A stretch of DNA of 64,000 bases, from positions 124,001 through 188,000 of the forward strand of contig JBFWVC010000010.1 in the NCBI GenBank assembly GCA_050246945.1. Reading direction: 5' to 3'. Below, one piece after another: positions 7,423-17,211 of the stretch (its first letter is position 1; every line of letters starts with the position of its first letter). A program made the translations under genes and the position numbers. Origin of the DNA: JAEUMD01 sp050246945. GTDB lineage: Bacteria; Pseudomonadota; Alphaproteobacteria; Rhizobiales; Hyphomicrobiaceae. The notes under the pieces were generated by a model that was not told the origin of the DNA, made no database searches, and saw only the letters and a program-made list of their open reading frames with translations.

Positions 7423-9774
7423 TCACAGTCTCTCGCTCACGGAGCCGACTGCTGCTTCTGTCCGGCGCCTTGCGATATTGCGTTCGTCCTGGTTCAGCCT
7501 TGCAATGATCGGCGCGTCCCGGTCGTTCGGTTCAGGCCTGCCGAACAGATATCCCTGAATTTCCGTGCATCCTTCCTCACGCACGCAATCGAGCTGCTCT
7601 TGCGTCTCAACGCCTTCAGCAACCGTTGTGACGCCAAGCCGCTTTCCAAGATCGGCAACCGCCCTGACAATGGCAGCACTTTCTGGCCTGCCGACCGCCT
7701 CCTTCACGAACGATCCGTCGATCTTGATCTTGTCGAAAGGGAACATGTTGAGATGAGAGAGAGAGGAGTAGCCAGTTCCAAAATCATCGAGTGCGACCCG
7801 AAGCCCCATGTCGCGCAGCGCGCGAAGATCGTCAATGACGGCTTCCCCTGCGGTGACAATCGCGGTTTCCGTCACTTCGATTTCCAATTGATCGGGTGAA
7901 AGCTGGGATCTGTTCAAGGCAGATCGCACCGCCGGGGCGATCGTGCCCTTGCCAAGCTGGCTGGCCGAAATGTTGACCGCCACGCGCACGCCATCGCCGC
8001 GCTCCACGGCATCGCGGCACGCCTGTTCGAGAACGAACTCGCCAAGCTGGTCTATCAAGTCGCTTTGCTCCGCCAGCGGGATGAAATTGGCCGGGGAAAT
8101 CCAACCACGTTCTGTGTGGTGCCATCGAACCAGCGCTTCGCGAGCCGTTACCTCGCCGGTCTTCGCGTTCACAATCGGCTGATAGAAAACGAACAGGCCG
8201 TCCCTCGATTCAAGTGTGTTGCGCAGCATTGCTTCGAGCCGCAAGCGCTCCTGCACACGCAATTCCATTTCCGAGGCGAAGATGCGCAACTGCCGTTTGC
8301 CGCCGGCCTTGGCTTCGTAGAGTGCGAGATCCGCACGTCCGAGCAGCGTATCCGCATCATCGCCATGTTCTGGTGCGATGGCGATGCCTATACTTGCGCC
8401 GAGTTGAATGCTCTTGTCGTAGTCGAAGTCATAGGGCCTGCTCAGGGCCTCGATTATGCGATAGCTGAGTTCGGTTGCCGATTTCACGTCGCCATTCTCA
8501 ATGAGAATTGCGAACTCGTCTCCGCCCAAGCGGCCGACCATTTTTGCCGGTTCGTCGCAAATCGCACTCAGCCGGTTGGCAACCTGGCGGAGCATGATAT
8601 CACCGACAAGATGGCCTCTCGTGTCGTTGATGAGCTTGAAGCCATCCAGGTCGACATAGAGCAGACACATCCGGCTGTCGGGTGCTGAAAGTCCCTTGGT
8701 CAGCTCTTCGTAGAAGGTAACGCGATTGGGAAGGCCGGTCAGACTGTCATAGTGGGCAAGCTGGCGGATGCGATTCTCCGCTTCGACGACCTTGGTCACA
8801 ATTTCCCATGTGAGCATGGGGCCGATATAGCTGCCGTCGTCGGCCATGACCGCGCTCACCTTCAGGTCAAGTACTTCCGGGCCGAGCTTGATGATGGCAT
8901 TGTGAGGCAGGTTCTTGGGATCAGCCAGGATCCGGCGCTGATGCTCTGGATGCTTGTGAAAGACGTCAATGGATGTGCCGAGCAGATCGGCGGCCTTGAT
9001 CGGCAGCAGATGTTCGATCTTCTGGATCAGTTCTTTTGACGTCTTGTTGACGTAGGCGATGTTGAGCGTTTCGAGATCGACCGTCATCACAGCGACTGGC
9101 ATGTCATCGAGCATGCGCAGCAGCCGGCTTTGCTGTTCGTGCTTGCGGAGCGCTTCGGTTTGCGCGTTCACCATGCGGGCAAAGTCTTGCTGGTTGATCG
9201 TCAGGATCACCAACATTCCCGCCGAGACAAGGGCAATGGTGATGGCCGCTGCAAGGAAGGTCGGCTCGCCTGACATGGCGAAAATGATGATGAACCCGCA
9301 ATTGGCGATGGCAGTCACAATCAGCGCCGCAGCGCGCACATGCATCACGCTGAAGATGCAGGAAATCAGGGTAATCGCCATATAGAAGGCGAGATGCGAT
9401 CTGGCGTAGGCATCCCCATAGGGGAATAGCATGGCCGACCAGGCCACCAGGACGATGGAAATCCAGAACGCAACATGCTTCACGTGCTGCAACGCGGCTT
9501 GCGCTACTTCCGGCGTGGCGCTGTCATTGCGCGATTTCCACCAGTGCAACACGCGTACGGCGGACAGTAGCGTCAGCAGGGTCGGAAGCCCAATCGTGAG
9601 CCAAAGCGGCGCGCTGGCTAGATGCGTCGCGGCGGCGGCCCAGGTGTTCGATAGAAGGATGAAGTACATCAGCGGCATTTGCCGCGAGAAGGCACGATGC
9701 TGGGCCTTGAGCAATTCCGAATTTTTGCCCCTAGCGGTGATAGATTTTATGGACGAGTTGAAAATGCTTCTCAA
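7423..9774 (-). CDS. membrane GGDEF-EAL cyclic-di-GMP protein
   Basis: A 783-residue protein: about six membrane segments (residues ~33-195), a PAS-like region (~215-335), a GGDEF domain (GGDEF near residue 413) and an EAL domain (~515-760). The GGDEF motif is intact but no RxxD product-inhibition site is seen upstream of it. The EAL domain keeps EALVRW, VNIS, ExTE, DDFGTGYSS, KIDGSFV and AEGVET, so phosphodiesterase activity is likely. Start is uncertain: the first in-frame start is TTG at 9774, with an AGGGCAG site, while the first ATG is about 32 codons later. It ends in the rearranged patch region. Confidence 0.92.
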   Translation of the reverse strand: MRSIFNSSIKSITARGKNSELLKAQHRAFSRQMPLMYFILLSNTWAAAATHLASAPLWLTIGLPTLLTLLSAVRVLHWWKSRNDSATPEVAQAALQHVKHVAFWISIVLVAWSAMLFPYGDAYARSHLAFYMAITLISCIFSVMHVRAAALIVTAIANCGFIIIFAMSGEPTFLAAAITIALVSAGMLVILTINQQDFARMVNAQTEALRKHEQQSRLLRMLDDMPVAVMTVDLETLNIAYVNKTSKELIQKIEHLLPIKAADLLGTSIDVFHKHPEHQRRILADPKNLPHNAIIKLGPEVLDLKVSAVMADDGSYIGPMLTWEIVTKVVEAENRIRQLAHYDSLTGLPNRVTFYEELTKGLSAPDSRMCLLYVDLDGFKLINDTRGHLVGDIMLRQVANRLSAICDEPAKMVGRLGGDEFAILIENGDVKSATELSYRIIEALSRPYDFDYDKSIQLGASIGIAIAPEHGDDADTLLGRADLALYEAKAGGKRQLRIFASEMELRVQERLRLEAMLRNTLESRDGLFVFYQPIVNAKTGEVTAREALVRWHHTERGWISPANFIPLAEQSDLIDQLGEFVLEQACRDAVERGDGVRVAVNISASQLGKGTIAPAVRSALNRSQLSPDQLEIEVTETAIVTAGEAVIDDLRALRDMGLRVALDDFGTGYSSLSHLNMFPFDKIKIDGSFVKEAVGRPESAAIVRAVADLGKRLGVTTVAEGVETQEQLDCVREEGCTEIQGYLFGRPEPNDRDAPIIARLNQDERNIARRRTEAAVGSVSERL

Positions 9775-10158
9775 TGTCAGATACTGCCCTCAACAGCAGT
9801 GAAAAGAGATCGGCAGTTGGTGTCCGGATCTCACCAGAGGGCATCATGCCTTGTTGTGCGTTGATTTTGAGTGGGGCTATGTGGCTGATCTCAAAACGCG
9901 TCCCTCAGAGACTTGCAGAATGTTGTTGATGGGCGATTAAAAACCCCAATGCAAATCGGTCTGTCGCCTTTTTGCGATATATATAATGTTTGTAGCTGCT
10001 AATGGGGAAAGCAGGTTTCAGGATTTCACTCTGATTGAAATTGATTGGGATTTCGGATGTTGCCAGTTTTGGAAATGCCTGAGGTTCACAATCGCACGTG
10101 ATTTTCACGCAAAGTCGTCTGCGGTCAGGTTGAGCGTTTAAACGCGACCGGCGGTTGT
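9775..10158. other. AT-rich intergenic region
   Basis: Unusually AT-rich for this genome between 9940 and 10080 (includes GATATATATAATG). It must contain the promoter for the GGDEF-EAL gene transcribed leftward. No gene with recognisable features is seen; the minus-strand frame over 9905-10264 overlaps the real small gene out of frame. Confidence 0.5.
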
Positions 10159-10359
10159 TCAGATGTCCTGTGCGCTTGCAGGGCCACAACGCCACCGCAC
10201 GATGCGCCATCCGGGATGGTCGTCGGCCCATTTGCCGAAGTGCGGAGGCGCATGCATCAGGCACAGCTTGGGTTCGACATCGCTCATCAGCGGAATTTTG
10301 TAATCCTTGCAGACGGAAGGATCGCTGATGAGGCAGGCTGAAATGATGATGGCGATCAT
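10159..10359 (-). CDS. small conserved protein of unknown function
   Basis: A 66-residue protein with an N-terminal hydrophobic stretch, the segment SACLISDPSVCKDY, and a C-terminal part with two HPGW/RW motifs and a Cys. It lacks a known domain name. It reads as a genuine gene because it has regular codon use, an ATG, and a diverged partial copy of its 3' end elsewhere in the window (7253-7305). Four cysteines suggest an exported or disulfide-containing protein, but this is inference. Confidence 0.6.
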   Translation of the reverse strand: MIAIIISACLISDPSVCKDYKIPLMSDVEPKLCLMHAPPHFGKWADDHPGWRIVRWRCGPASAQDI

Positions 10360-10463
10360 GGGCGCGCTCCTGGGCTCACAAGCCCTTTAACGCCGATGGA
10401 TGCCGAGTGGTTCACTGCGAACTGGGCGGCGCTGGCGAATTCGGCGAGAGCATCATTGCACGC

Positions 10464-11273
10464 TCATGCAGTGATGAGCAATTCGCCCTTGCCGAAGATG
10501 GCCAGATCGCCAGAGTATTTGCGCACCTTGGGCGGCAGTGGCGGCGGCGCGAGCGGGCCGATACGCTTGGCGAGGTCGCGCGACATGATCTTCAGGATGG
10601 TGAGGTCGTGCATTCCTCCGTCGCCGAATGTCGGCAGCATCTTGGTCACGCCGGGCGCGACCAACGTGCCGCGCCGCATCTGCAACCCTGGCTCGTCGCC
10701 GAAGCCTTTGAGTGTCCACAAGGTGCCGCCCATCATCCGCGTGCCCGCCCAGCGGCCGAACGTACCGTGCGCAATAATCGTGCCGCGCCGCATGCGGTCC
10801 CCGGCGCGCTCGCCGACATCGCCCTCCACGACGATCGTTCCGCCCTGCATGCCGTACTGCGAACCCAGACGCACGCCACCGACCAGTTCGCCGGCCGAAC
10901 CTTTGACATGGACGATGCCGCCCTTCATACCGGCACCGAGGCCGAGCCCGGCGCTGCCGCCAATCTCCAGCTGTCCGCCCTTCATCTCGGCAGCGGCATA
11001 GGCACCGACATCGCCGGTCACGACGATCGCTCCGCTCTCCAGCTTGGCGCCGACGAAGTCGTAGCGGTCCGAGCCGCCGGCAATCGTCAACGCGTCGCCA
11101 GCGCTGCCTCTGATTTCGAATACGTCGCCCACTGTCACCGGTGCCTTCGACGTACCAAGCACGATATGCGCGATCTGCCCCGCACTCTTCCCAGCCAGAG
11201 CCGATGGCGTCAGGCCGGAGAGATCCAGTCGCTCGGTTGGCGCGGACTTGGGCGTCAGCGTGAAGCCGCTCAT
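10464..11273 (-). CDS. fhcC: formyltransferase/hydrolase complex subunit C
   Basis: Subunit C of the Fhc complex, which converts formyl-H4MPT through formylmethanofuran to formate in the cytoplasm. The 269-residue protein is built of repeated GxxGxxxGxxMxxG turns (about residues 70-215), the beta-helix also found in FwdC/FmdC and the glutamate synthase alpha domain. It is last in the fhcB-A-D-C run, with its ATG overlapping the fhcD stop by four bases, so translation is probably coupled. Confidence 0.95.
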   Translation of the reverse strand: MSGFTLTPKSAPTERLDLSGLTPSALAGKSAGQIAHIVLGTSKAPVTVGDVFEIRGSAGDALTIAGGSDRYDFVGAKLESGAIVVTGDVGAYAAAEMKGGQLEIGGSAGLGLGAGMKGGIVHVKGSAGELVGGVRLGSQYGMQGGTIVVEGDVGERAGDRMRRGTIIAHGTFGRWAGTRMMGGTLWTLKGFGDEPGLQMRRGTLVAPGVTKMLPTFGDGGMHDLTILKIMSRDLAKRIGPLAPPPLPPKVRKYSGDLAIFGKGELLITA

Positions 11274-12184
11274 GGCAGGAGATCCTTCAGGTGATAGTGA
11301 TGCTGGCCCAGGTTGCCGCCGTAATTGCCGGCTGAAATGCGAGTAACGCCCTTCGCGGCGCCCACATCCGTAATGGCCTTGATGCCCGCTCTCATGGCGT
11401 CGCCAACCGATGCCGGCGTCAGTCCGTCGATGACGATTTCGAGCACCGCGAGTGTGTCCGGCGAAAGTTCGGATTTCACCGCGCCGCGCAACGTCGGACA
11501 GAAGGCATCGTTGGTCGACGCGATGACGCCCTTGTACTTGGAGCCGACCTTGGAGCCCGACCGCACGATGCCACCGGGAAACGGCGTGATGACGTCGTTG
11601 ACCCGACCCATCGCCGTCACGGCCGCCTCGCAGGCATCCAGCAGCCCCGTGCGGTCCTTCCCCAGCACCAGCAGGTTGCCGCCGCCGACCGCTTCCGTCG
11701 TTACCCCAACCGTATCCTCGGCGATGAACTCGCCGTCCATGACGGGGACGCGCCAGAAGCGCCGGGCGCCAAGCTTCTTGGATGTCTGCCAGCCGTCGCC
11801 GAAGTAGCGAAAACCTGTCGAGAGCTTGATCTTCTGTGCGGCCTCAAGCCCGTTGTAACAGGCCGAACCCGGGCTCGTGAGCACGCACTGGCCGACGCGG
11901 GTCTTGAGCTGTCCCGCAACCATGTCGGGCGAAAAGGAGAAGACGAGGCAGCGCACTCCAGGGCGCCCGTCGGGAGTCTCTTCCGGCGACAGTTCCCGGT
12001 CGATGCCGCATTCCGCGCCACAGCCGATCACCGACGTGCCAAATCCCGTCATTGTCACTGCCGACTGCATCGCCCACTTGGGGCTGTCCGCCGTGATGAT
12101 GATCGCCGTCCCCGTCATGCCGAAAGCTTCCGCGAACGTGTCGTCGATGGAGACGCCCTTGATGTTGGCTGCTTCGCTTGCCAT
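11270..12184 (-). CDS. fhcD: formylmethanofuran:H4MPT formyltransferase (Fhc subunit D)
   Basis: Transfers the formyl group between H4MPT and methanofuran within the Fhc complex (304 residues, the normal length for archaeal Ftr and bacterial FhcD). Recognisable stretches include the start MASEAANIKGVSIDDTFAEAF, FGTSVIGCGAECGID and the C-terminal ISAGNYGGNLGQHHYHL. Its ATG overlaps the fhcA stop by one base (TGATG), and its stop overlaps the fhcC start. Longer upstream reading is only a frame continuation inside fhcA. Confidence 0.96.
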   Translation of the reverse strand: MASEAANIKGVSIDDTFAEAFGMTGTAIIITADSPKWAMQSAVTMTGFGTSVIGCGAECGIDRELSPEETPDGRPGVRCLVFSFSPDMVAGQLKTRVGQCVLTSPGSACYNGLEAAQKIKLSTGFRYFGDGWQTSKKLGARRFWRVPVMDGEFIAEDTVGVTTEAVGGGNLLVLGKDRTGLLDACEAAVTAMGRVNDVITPFPGGIVRSGSKVGSKYKGVIASTNDAFCPTLRGAVKSELSPDTLAVLEIVIDGLTPASVGDAMRAGIKAITDVGAAKGVTRISAGNYGGNLGQHHYHLKDLLP

Positions 12185-13845
12185 CACACGCGTGCTCCCG
12201 TCGGCTGCACGACGATCGACCCCTTGTCGTGGTCGATGATCTCGTCGTCGTGGACCTTGAAGTTCTGGAGGCTCACGGTGTGGTAGCGGGAGAAGTAGTC
12301 GTGGAGCGACTTCTCGATGCCCTTGTCGTAGTCGGGCCGTGCCACGTGCGTTGCGCCCTGTACGACCTTGACGATTTGGCCGTCGCGCACGATGAGCTCG
12401 CCATTCTTGAACACGTACTCGGGCGTGGTGAACATCGCCTCGCGGTCCGCAAGATCCCTGTAGACGGTTATGTCGCCCCAAGCGCCCGGCGCCAAATGGC
12501 CGCGGTCCGCGAGTCCCAGGCTGCGTGCCGGACCGGCCCGCGTCATGATGGCGATCTCGTAGAGCGAGTACTCGCGGTCGAGCGAGCTGAGGATCGACGC
12601 ATTTTGGGCGTCGGGATGGATCTTCTGCATCATGTCCCGGCGGAAGCCCCTGTCCATGAGCAGCCGGATCAGGTGCGGGTAGGTCGTGAACGGCGCACCG
12701 TTGGGATGATCGGTCGTCAGGAACACGCGCCAGGGATCGTCGACGAGCAGGAATATCTCCAGCCCGATCGCCCATTGCAGCGCGTTGACGAAGCTCTTGT
12801 CCTTGTACTTCATCGGCACGACGCCGCAGCCGGCATCACACTCGATGTCCATCACCACCCATTTTTTCGGGTGAGCGGACTTCGTGTTGCCGTACTGGCG
12901 CATCGAGTCGCCCGACGCCGTGCAGGTCTGGCCGAACAGGATCTGGCCGACGTCGATCGAAATGTTTTTGTGCTGGTTGACGAGTTCGGCAACGCGCGCA
13001 GCGCCCGAGGAGAACTTCTGGTCGCCTTCCGTGCCATACGAGTGGAACTGGATGTGTGTCAGGTGGACCGGCAGCCCTTCCATTGCACGGATTGTGTCGA
13101 GCGTCGTTTCGACATTTCCTGGAACGCCCAGATTGCAGCCGTGGACGTGCAGTGGATGGGTGACGCCAAGTTCTTTGAGGCCGCGTGCCAGCGTGCGCAG
13201 GATATCGCGTGGCGACACGCCGTAATGGGCGTGGTTCTCGTCCAGATCGAGTTTGCGCTGATTGAATTTGAATGCCGAGATGCCGCCCGGGTTGACGACC
13301 TTGACTGCGATCGCCTGCGCCGAATGCATGGTCCAGGCGATGTAGTCCTTGATCGCCTCGAAGTCCTCCCGTGCCGCCATCTGGCGCAGCAGGAAGTCGT
13401 CCGAGCCGAGCATGGCGAACGCGCCCTTGTCGATCATCGGCGTGTCGCCCATCTCCATGTGGGCCTGGCGTGCGTTCGCGGGCAGCATAGCGGGCTCGAA
13501 CCCGGCGGTGTAACCCATTTCCGCATATCGGTATCCGCACGCTAGCGTGGACGGGACGGCGAAGCCGGTACCCGAGCGAGTCAACGCGGTACGATGATAT
13601 TCATGCCCGCGATGATCTTCCGGCAGCATCATCCGCCCGATCGTCATCTTGCCGCCGCCGATGTGCGTGTGCGGGTCGATCGCCCCCGCCATGACGACGC
13701 GGCCCGATACGTCATATTCCGCATCGAACTTGGTGGAAGGGTCCGCGGCGACGATGCGTCCGTCGCGTACATGAATGTCGCGAGCCTCTCCATCGACGCC
13801 GTTTGCGGGGTCGTAGACGCGGCCGCCTTTGAGCTTGATCAGCAT
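12184..13845 (-). CDS. fhcA: formyltransferase/hydrolase complex subunit A
   Basis: The 553-residue amidohydrolase-fold subunit of Fhc that hydrolyses formylmethanofuran to formate; homologous to FwdA/FmdA. The zinc-binding His59-x-His61 appears in GAIDPHTHIGG, and HVHG and TTDHPNGAPF segments further on correspond to other metal or active-site regions. Full length. Lies 36 bases after fhcB and overlaps fhcD by one base. Confidence 0.96.
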   Translation of the reverse strand: MLIKLKGGRVYDPANGVDGEARDIHVRDGRIVAADPSTKFDAEYDVSGRVVMAGAIDPHTHIGGGKMTIGRMMLPEDHRGHEYHRTALTRSGTGFAVPSTLACGYRYAEMGYTAGFEPAMLPANARQAHMEMGDTPMIDKGAFAMLGSDDFLLRQMAAREDFEAIKDYIAWTMHSAQAIAVKVVNPGGISAFKFNQRKLDLDENHAHYGVSPRDILRTLARGLKELGVTHPLHVHGCNLGVPGNVETTLDTIRAMEGLPVHLTHIQFHSYGTEGDQKFSSGAARVAELVNQHKNISIDVGQILFGQTCTASGDSMRQYGNTKSAHPKKWVVMDIECDAGCGVVPMKYKDKSFVNALQWAIGLEIFLLVDDPWRVFLTTDHPNGAPFTTYPHLIRLLMDRGFRRDMMQKIHPDAQNASILSSLDREYSLYEIAIMTRAGPARSLGLADRGHLAPGAWGDITVYRDLADREAMFTTPEYVFKNGELIVRDGQIVKVVQGATHVARPDYDKGIEKSLHDYFSRYHTVSLQNFKVHDDEIIDHDKGSIVVQPTGARV

Positions 13846-13881
13846 CTTGTCTGTTCCGGTCCAGTCAGGCGTGAAAGCGTT

Positions 13882-15189
13882 CTAAAGGGCAGCTTCGATG
13901 CCGGCGGCGACATCCTGCGTGCGCGGGAGCGGGCTCCGGCGCAACCGGCGCAGCGGCAGCGAAACGACGCCGTCGCAGCGAACGAGTCGCCCGGCATGGT
14001 CAAGGCCTGGTGTGCCGACGGGGATGAAGACGTCGGGTGTGTTCTGAAGCTCGATGCCGGGCGTTCCGATAACGATCGTCGGCAGACGGGTTGCCGGCGG
14101 ACCGGCAGGTTCCGGTCCGAAGCTCGACACCCAGACCACCAGATCGCCCTCCCCCTCGGCGAGCATGCGCGCCACGTCGAAGCGGTACGGGTCGTATTCC
14201 GGCGCGCCGGAAGCGAACGAGACGCGCAGCGGATATCCCGACTGCCAGGAGCAGACCGATGCGGCACTCGCTGCACCGTCGTTGCCGCCGAGCGAGAGCC
14301 CCGCGAAACGCGTCGTCTTGTTCATGTCGCGCACGATGTCGGAGATGATCTGAACGGCAAGATCCGCACCGTCGAAGGCGAGTGCCTGCGGCGCCCAGAC
14401 GACGACGCCATAGCTGGCCGACTTGCAGCGCTCCGCGAGGTTGCCCAGCATCGCTTCCGAAACACCCGGGGGCGGTGGTGAGGTGTGCGCCATCCCTCTG
14501 ATCACCGCGCGCAGCGAGCCGAGTACCATCGGTATTGCCTCGGGCGCGCATTGCATCTCGATCACTTCGCCGATCCGCTGCCCCGCGACACCGGCAGCAG
14601 CATTCGCGCCGCAGCCGATCAGCACTACGGTGCGTTGGCCCGATGATTGGTCGAACATGACAGCGTCCGGCGAGACAACGCGTTCATAGAAGCGGGGGTG
14701 CTCTTTGGAGAGGTCTGCGCCCACGACAACGATGAGATCGGCGCGGTTGCGCGTCTCCGTCAGTGTCGACATGAACCAGCCTTTGGTCTGCAGGACGCCA
14801 GTGTTGCGATAGACCGCCGTGCTCAAGGCATGATCGACGACGCCGCCGGCCTTGTCGGCCAGGGACAGCAGCGCGCGCATGCCTTCCACATCGGTGCCGA
14901 GCCCGCCGAACAGCGGCAGTCGCGCCGCTTTGAGACGTCGCGCGGCATCGGCAATCGCCGCATCCAGCGTCACGCTCTGCCCGCCGATCTGCGGCTTCGC
15001 TTCGGGGATCACGCGACCGAAACCGGCTTCGGCACGCATGCATCCGTTCTTGGTGACCTGAAGCCGGTCCCCTGACACAGCAACGCCAAGATCGTCACAG
15101 ATGAGCCCGCAGAATGGGCACGCGACGCAATCATGGTTAAGCTTGTCTGTTTCCGCCAGCGTCGAGATGCCTTGTTGAGAATTCGGCAT
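13882..15189 (-). CDS. fhcB: formyltransferase/hydrolase complex subunit B
   Basis: Subunit B of Fhc (435 residues), related to the tungsten/molybdenum subunit of archaeal formylmethanofuran dehydrogenase. The bacterial protein is considered a structural, non-redox version. An N-terminal Cys cluster is present (C21, C24, C27, C31 in VACPFCGLICDD); whether it binds a metal is not known. The start MPNSQQ at 15189 has an A-rich upstream GAAGA site; reading on to 15321 adds only a non-conserved arginine-rich leader. First gene of the fhc run, divergent from the MxaD-like gene. Confidence 0.94.
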   Translation of the reverse strand: MPNSQQGISTLAETDKLNHDCVACPFCGLICDDLGVAVSGDRLQVTKNGCMRAEAGFGRVIPEAKPQIGGQSVTLDAAIADAARRLKAARLPLFGGLGTDVEGMRALLSLADKAGGVVDHALSTAVYRNTGVLQTKGWFMSTLTETRNRADLIVVVGADLSKEHPRFYERVVSPDAVMFDQSSGQRTVVLIGCGANAAAGVAGQRIGEVIEMQCAPEAIPMVLGSLRAVIRGMAHTSPPPPGVSEAMLGNLAERCKSASYGVVVWAPQALAFDGADLAVQIISDIVRDMNKTTRFAGLSLGGNDGAASAASVCSWQSGYPLRVSFASGAPEYDPYRFDVARMLAEGEGDLVVWVSSFGPEPAGPPATRLPTIVIGTPGIELQNTPDVFIPVGTPGLDHAGRLVRCDGVVSLPLRRLRRSPLPRTQDVAAGIEAAL

Positions 15190-15395
15190 TCTTCTTTTTT
15201 CTCCCGATCCTTGCCGTCGGACAAAAGCACGGGACGCGCCGAAGTACAACCGTCGATCAGGAAGGTTTCGACGGGACGCGTGGTCGTGAGGCCCTGGGCA
15301 CATCTTCCTGATTTGCGCCACGCTCTCGGTGCCATTATGGTCCTGCCCGCGCCGAAGCGTTCGACAAGGGATAAACTAAATTGGAGGAATGGAAG
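15190..15395. promoter_or_regulatory. divergent promoter region fhcB / MxaD-like
   Basis: The 206 bases between two divergent starts must carry promoters for the fhc run (leftward) and the methanol-oxidation island (rightward). No clear -35/-10 pair or operator could be pinned down by eye. Confidence 0.5.
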
Positions 15396-15938
15396 ATGAT
15401 TCGAGCACTGGCCGCATCGCTGGCCCTTTCGATCATGGCGCTCGCGATCCACCCGATACCGGCCGATGCGCACGGGCCCTCGCGGCAGAAGGTGACCAAG
15501 ACGATCGAGATCAATGCTCCAGCCGACAAGGTCTGGAAGATCGTCGGTAACTTCCAGGAGATGGGTTGGCATCCGGCCGTCGAGAAGACCGAAGGTACGG
15601 GCGGAAACGAGCCAGGTGCCAAGCGCACGCTGACGCTGAAGGGCGGCGGCAAGATCCATGAGGCTCTGACAAAGTACGATGCGGCGGCCCGGTCGCTGTC
15701 CTACGAGATCACCGAGGTCGACGTGAAGGTGCTGCCGGTGAACAACTACTCCTCGACGCTTTCGGTGGAAGGGGAGGGCGACAAGTCCGTCCTCAAGTGG
15801 CGCGGCGCATTCTACCGCGGCTTCATGAACAATGATCCGCCCCCCGAACTCAATGACGAGGCTGCGGTGAAGGCTGTCTCCGGTGTCTACGAAGGCGGTC
15901 TCGAAGCGGTCAAGAAAGCTGCCGAGGCCGGCGGCTAG
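15396..15938 (+). CDS. MxaD-like periplasmic SRPBCC protein
   Basis: A 180-residue exported protein with a signal peptide (about 1-26, ending ADAH) and one SRPBCC/polyketide-cyclase-like domain (VTKTIEINAPADKVW... WHPAVEKTEG...). It resembles MxaD, a periplasmic protein that in methylotrophs helps methanol dehydrogenase pass electrons to its cytochrome. The start at 15396 is fixed by TTGGAGGA upstream. It is the first gene of the XoxF island, which supports the assignment; the exact role here is inference. Confidence 0.82.
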   Translation: MIRALAASLALSIMALAIHPIPADAHGPSRQKVTKTIEINAPADKVWKIVGNFQEMGWHPAVEKTEGTGGNEPGAKRTLTLKGGGKIHEALTKYDAAARSLSYEITEVDVKVLPVNNYSSTLSVEGEGDKSVLKWRGAFYRGFMNNDPPPELNDEAAVKAVSGVYEGGLEAVKKAAEAGG

Positions 15939-16104
15939 CCCGATGATGAGAATGGGCAGGTGCCCTGGATCTAACGTCTGACCTTCAGGCGATCGTCGTC
16001 AAACGTCAGCGAATCCAGAACGCCGACCAGAGAATTGCGGGGTCCCGGGCTGACGCGCAGGTGCCCGAACGGCAACCAAGCGTCAGAGTCGGAACACGAG
16101 GCTG

Positions 16105-17211
16105 ATGCAACCTTACCAGCCGCGCCAGCGAACGAATTTTCGGCGTCCGTCTCACCGCCGGGGTCGCGGGCGCCACATAGCTTTTGCGGCGTCCGCAATT
16201 GTGATGATCGCCTCGACGTTTGCGGCTTCAAGCGGCGGCTTGGCGGCCGGGCCGGGCAAGGCGGACGATGCGCCAGCAAATGCAAAGCTGGCTCGCGATA
16301 CTGGTCCAGCAATCGTCTACACCACCAACCAGAACGGCGAGACCGTGTCCGTCGTCGCCGTCTCCGACGGGGGCGTGGCCATGCGTGTCATCGCTGAGGT
16401 TAAGGTGCCAGGCAAGCCCGCGGGCATTGCATTGTCACCTGACCGGAACACCGTTTACGTGACCGCGCCCGAGGCCAAGGAACTTGTCGTCATCGACGCG
16501 AAGTCACGCTCGGTCATCAAGCGCATCGCAGTCGGGGAGGGCCCGCTCGGTATCGCCGTCAACCCAGTGAGCGGCGAGGTGCTGGTGGCGGATTGGTATC
16601 AGCACAAGCTGCGTGTGCTTGATCCCGGTACGCTGTCGATAAAGGCGGAGGTGCCGACTGGAGAATCCCCCTCGGGAGTAGCCGTCACACCCGATGGCCG
16701 CCTCATTCTGACAACCGACCGCGACAGCAATCAGGTCTCCATCATTGACGCGGCCGCGTTGAAGGTGATCGCAACCGTGCCGGTCGGCGAGCGTCCGTTC
16801 GGCATCGCCATCGATCAATCCGGCGCCCGCGCCTACACCGCCAACGTGCGGTCCAACGACGTCAGCGTGATCGACATCGCCGCCGCAAAATTAGTCGCCA
16901 CCTACAAGGTCGGTCGGCGGCCCTATGCCGTGGCCCTCACGAGTGGCCGTGCCTTCGTTACCGACCAGTACGGCGGCACGGTGACGGTGGTGGATCTCGC
17001 CAAAGGGCGGACAGAAAAGACGATCCCGGTCGGCGAACATCCCGAGGGGATACATGCCTCTGCATCGGGACGGTACGTCTACGTGGCATGCTGGATGGAC
17101 AACACGCTGGAGCGGATCGATACCCGCACGCTGGAGGTAACCGGCAAGGTCGAAGTTGGCGACGGTCCCCGCGCATTCGGCGAATTCCTGGCGGAGCCTC
17201 CCCGCCGATGA
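16105..17211 (+). CDS. exported YVTN-type beta-propeller protein
   Basis: A 368-residue protein with an arginine-rich N-terminus, a hydrophobic export segment (about 24-48) and six to seven beta-propeller blades of the YVTN/YncE type (for example NTVYVTAPEAKELVVID, RAYTANVRSNDVSVID). Such propellers in PQQ-dehydrogenase loci are common but of unknown function; they may help assembly or metal handling in the periplasm. A second, distinct propeller gene lies at 30249. Start taken as the ATG at 16105. Confidence 0.85.
   Translation: MQPYQPRQRTNFRRPSHRRGRGRHIAFAASAIVMIASTFAASSGGLAAGPGKADDAPANAKLARDTGPAIVYTTNQNGETVSVVAVSDGGVAMRVIAEVKVPGKPAGIALSPDRNTVYVTAPEAKELVVIDAKSRSVIKRIAVGEGPLGIAVNPVSGEVLVADWYQHKLRVLDPGTLSIKAEVPTGESPSGVAVTPDGRLILTTDRDSNQVSIIDAAALKVIATVPVGERPFGIAIDQSGARAYTANVRSNDVSVIDIAAAKLVATYKVGRRPYAVALTSGRAFVTDQYGGTVTVVDLAKGRTEKTIPVGEHPEGIHASASGRYVYVACWMDNTLERIDTRTLEVTGKVEVGDGPRAFGEFLAEPPRR

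Noticed and set aside
7268..7558. 96-codon plus-strand frame over the rearranged patch
   Set aside because: It reads through the gene remnant and into the 3' end of the GGDEF-EAL gene on the other strand; it is a by-product of the junction, not a gene.
9905..10264. 119-codon minus-strand frame
   Set aside because: It overlaps the 66-residue gene out of frame, runs through the AT-rich promoter region, and has no recognisable domain.
11270..12775. Longer version of fhcD (501 codons)
   Set aside because: The extra N-terminal part is an arginine-rich shadow of fhcA; FhcD proteins are about 300 residues and begin at the ATG at 12184.
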